NCBI GenBank assembly: GCA_903957405.1 | Contig: CAJBPC010000826.1 | Span: forward strand, 1 to 7,255 | Source: an uncultured bacterium | Lineage (GTDB): Bacteria; Bacteroidota; Bacteroidia; Chitinophagales; Chitinophagaceae | Length of the DNA stretch: 7,255 nucleotides | Reading direction: 5' to 3' | Part shown: piece after piece, positions 6,945 through 7,255 of the stretch | Layout: every line of letters begins with the position of its first letter | How positions within the stretch are numbered: the stretch's first letter is position 1 | Program-made: the position numbers and the translations under genes | The notes under the pieces: generated by a model | What the model was told of the DNA's origin: nothing | The model's database searches: none | The model's input: the letters and a program-made list of their open reading frames with translations, nothing else

Positions 6945-7255
6945 TTGATATCACCACAATCAATACAGGACGTGCTCAGTCGCATCGACATCATCGATGT
7001 CGTGGGTGAATTCGTGAAACTCAAGCGCAGGGGCGCCAATCATCTTGGTCTTTGTCCCTTCCACAATGAAAAATCCCCCTCCTTCACGGTATCGCAGAGC
7101 AAGGAGATCTACAAGTGTTTCGGATGCGGGCGAAGTGGCAACACCATCGGTTTTCTCATGGACCATGAGAAATACACGTATGTGGAATCCATCCGCTGGC
7201 TGGCCAGTCGTTATAATGTGGAGCTGGAGGAAACGGCAGCCAGTCCCGAATACCA
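6945..7255 (+). CDS. dnaG: DNA primase DnaG, N-terminal zinc-binding domain (partial at right edge)
   Basis: From the TTG at 6945 the frame reads MISPQSIQDVLSRIDIIDVV, matching the usual start of bacterial primase. The CHC2 zinc-ribbon follows: LCPFHNEKSPSFTVSQ (36-51), then IYKCFGCGRSGNTIGFL (55-71). The zinc ligands are Cys37, His40, Cys58 and Cys61, all present. DnaG makes the RNA primers for replication by acting with the DnaB helicase in the cytoplasm; this zinc domain contributes to template recognition. The visible part ends about 103 codons in, before the TOPRIM catalytic core. No ATG exists in frame between the upstream stop (6912-6914) and the conserved start, so a TTG start is the natural choice. 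The gene is co-directional with the haem/DUF1501 unit, 70 bp downstream, and may receive read-through or use its own promoter (TAATTTTAC at 6932-6940 is a weak candidate -7 element). Confidence 0.93.
   Translation, partial: MISPQSIQDVLSRIDIIDVVGEFVKLKRRGANHLGLCPFHNEKSPSFTVSQSKEIYKCFGCGRSGNTIGFLMDHEKYTYVESIRWLASRYNVELEETAASPEY

Overview
The window looks like a chromosomal segment of a Bacteroidota bacterium, possibly near Chitinophagaceae or Saprospiraceae. That is an inference from three things: the character of the DnaG and EF-G-like N-termini, start regions that are A/T-rich and lack clear Shine-Dalgarno sequences, and a helical small-protein type I associate with this phylum. No rRNA, tRNA, CRISPR array, insertion sequence or integrase was seen.

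Layout. The left edge (1-607, minus strand) holds the first 43 codons of a translational GTPase of the EF-G paralogue type, preceded by a gene for a 133-residue all-helical protein of unknown function. A 214-bp divergent intergenic region (608-821), with a T10 tract close to the right-hand start, separates these from a tight plus-strand three-gene unit (822-6874). The unit encodes (i) a membrane-anchored PSCyt1-DUF1549-DUF1553 protein (the planctomycete-type cytochrome/PSD1 family) with two CxxCH motifs; (ii) a DUF1501 protein of the alkaline phosphatase/sulfatase-like fold with a Tat-type signal; and (iii) a mosaic protein with five predicted membrane segments (DUF2231-like), a PSCyt1 c-heme domain, leucine-rich repeats, a chitobiase C-terminal-like domain and a discoidin-like C-terminal domain. 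After a 70-bp gap, the 5' end of dnaG (DNA primase) starts at a TTG codon (6945) and runs off the right edge.

How the genes may work together. All three proteins of the central unit are predicted to be exported or membrane-bound. Two carry c-type haem motifs, and the third carries domains typical of carbohydrate-binding enzymes. The DUF1549/DUF1553 plus DUF1501 pairing is common in Planctomycetes, Verrucomicrobia and some Bacteroidota, but its biochemical role is unknown. A reasonable hypothesis is a cell-envelope redox/hydrolase complex acting on a complex glycan or sulfated substrate, with the third protein as membrane anchor, electron conduit and ligand-binding scaffold. The flanking genes are ordinary housekeeping genes, so the unit reads as an accessory module set between conserved neighbours. 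It is the most interesting part of the window.
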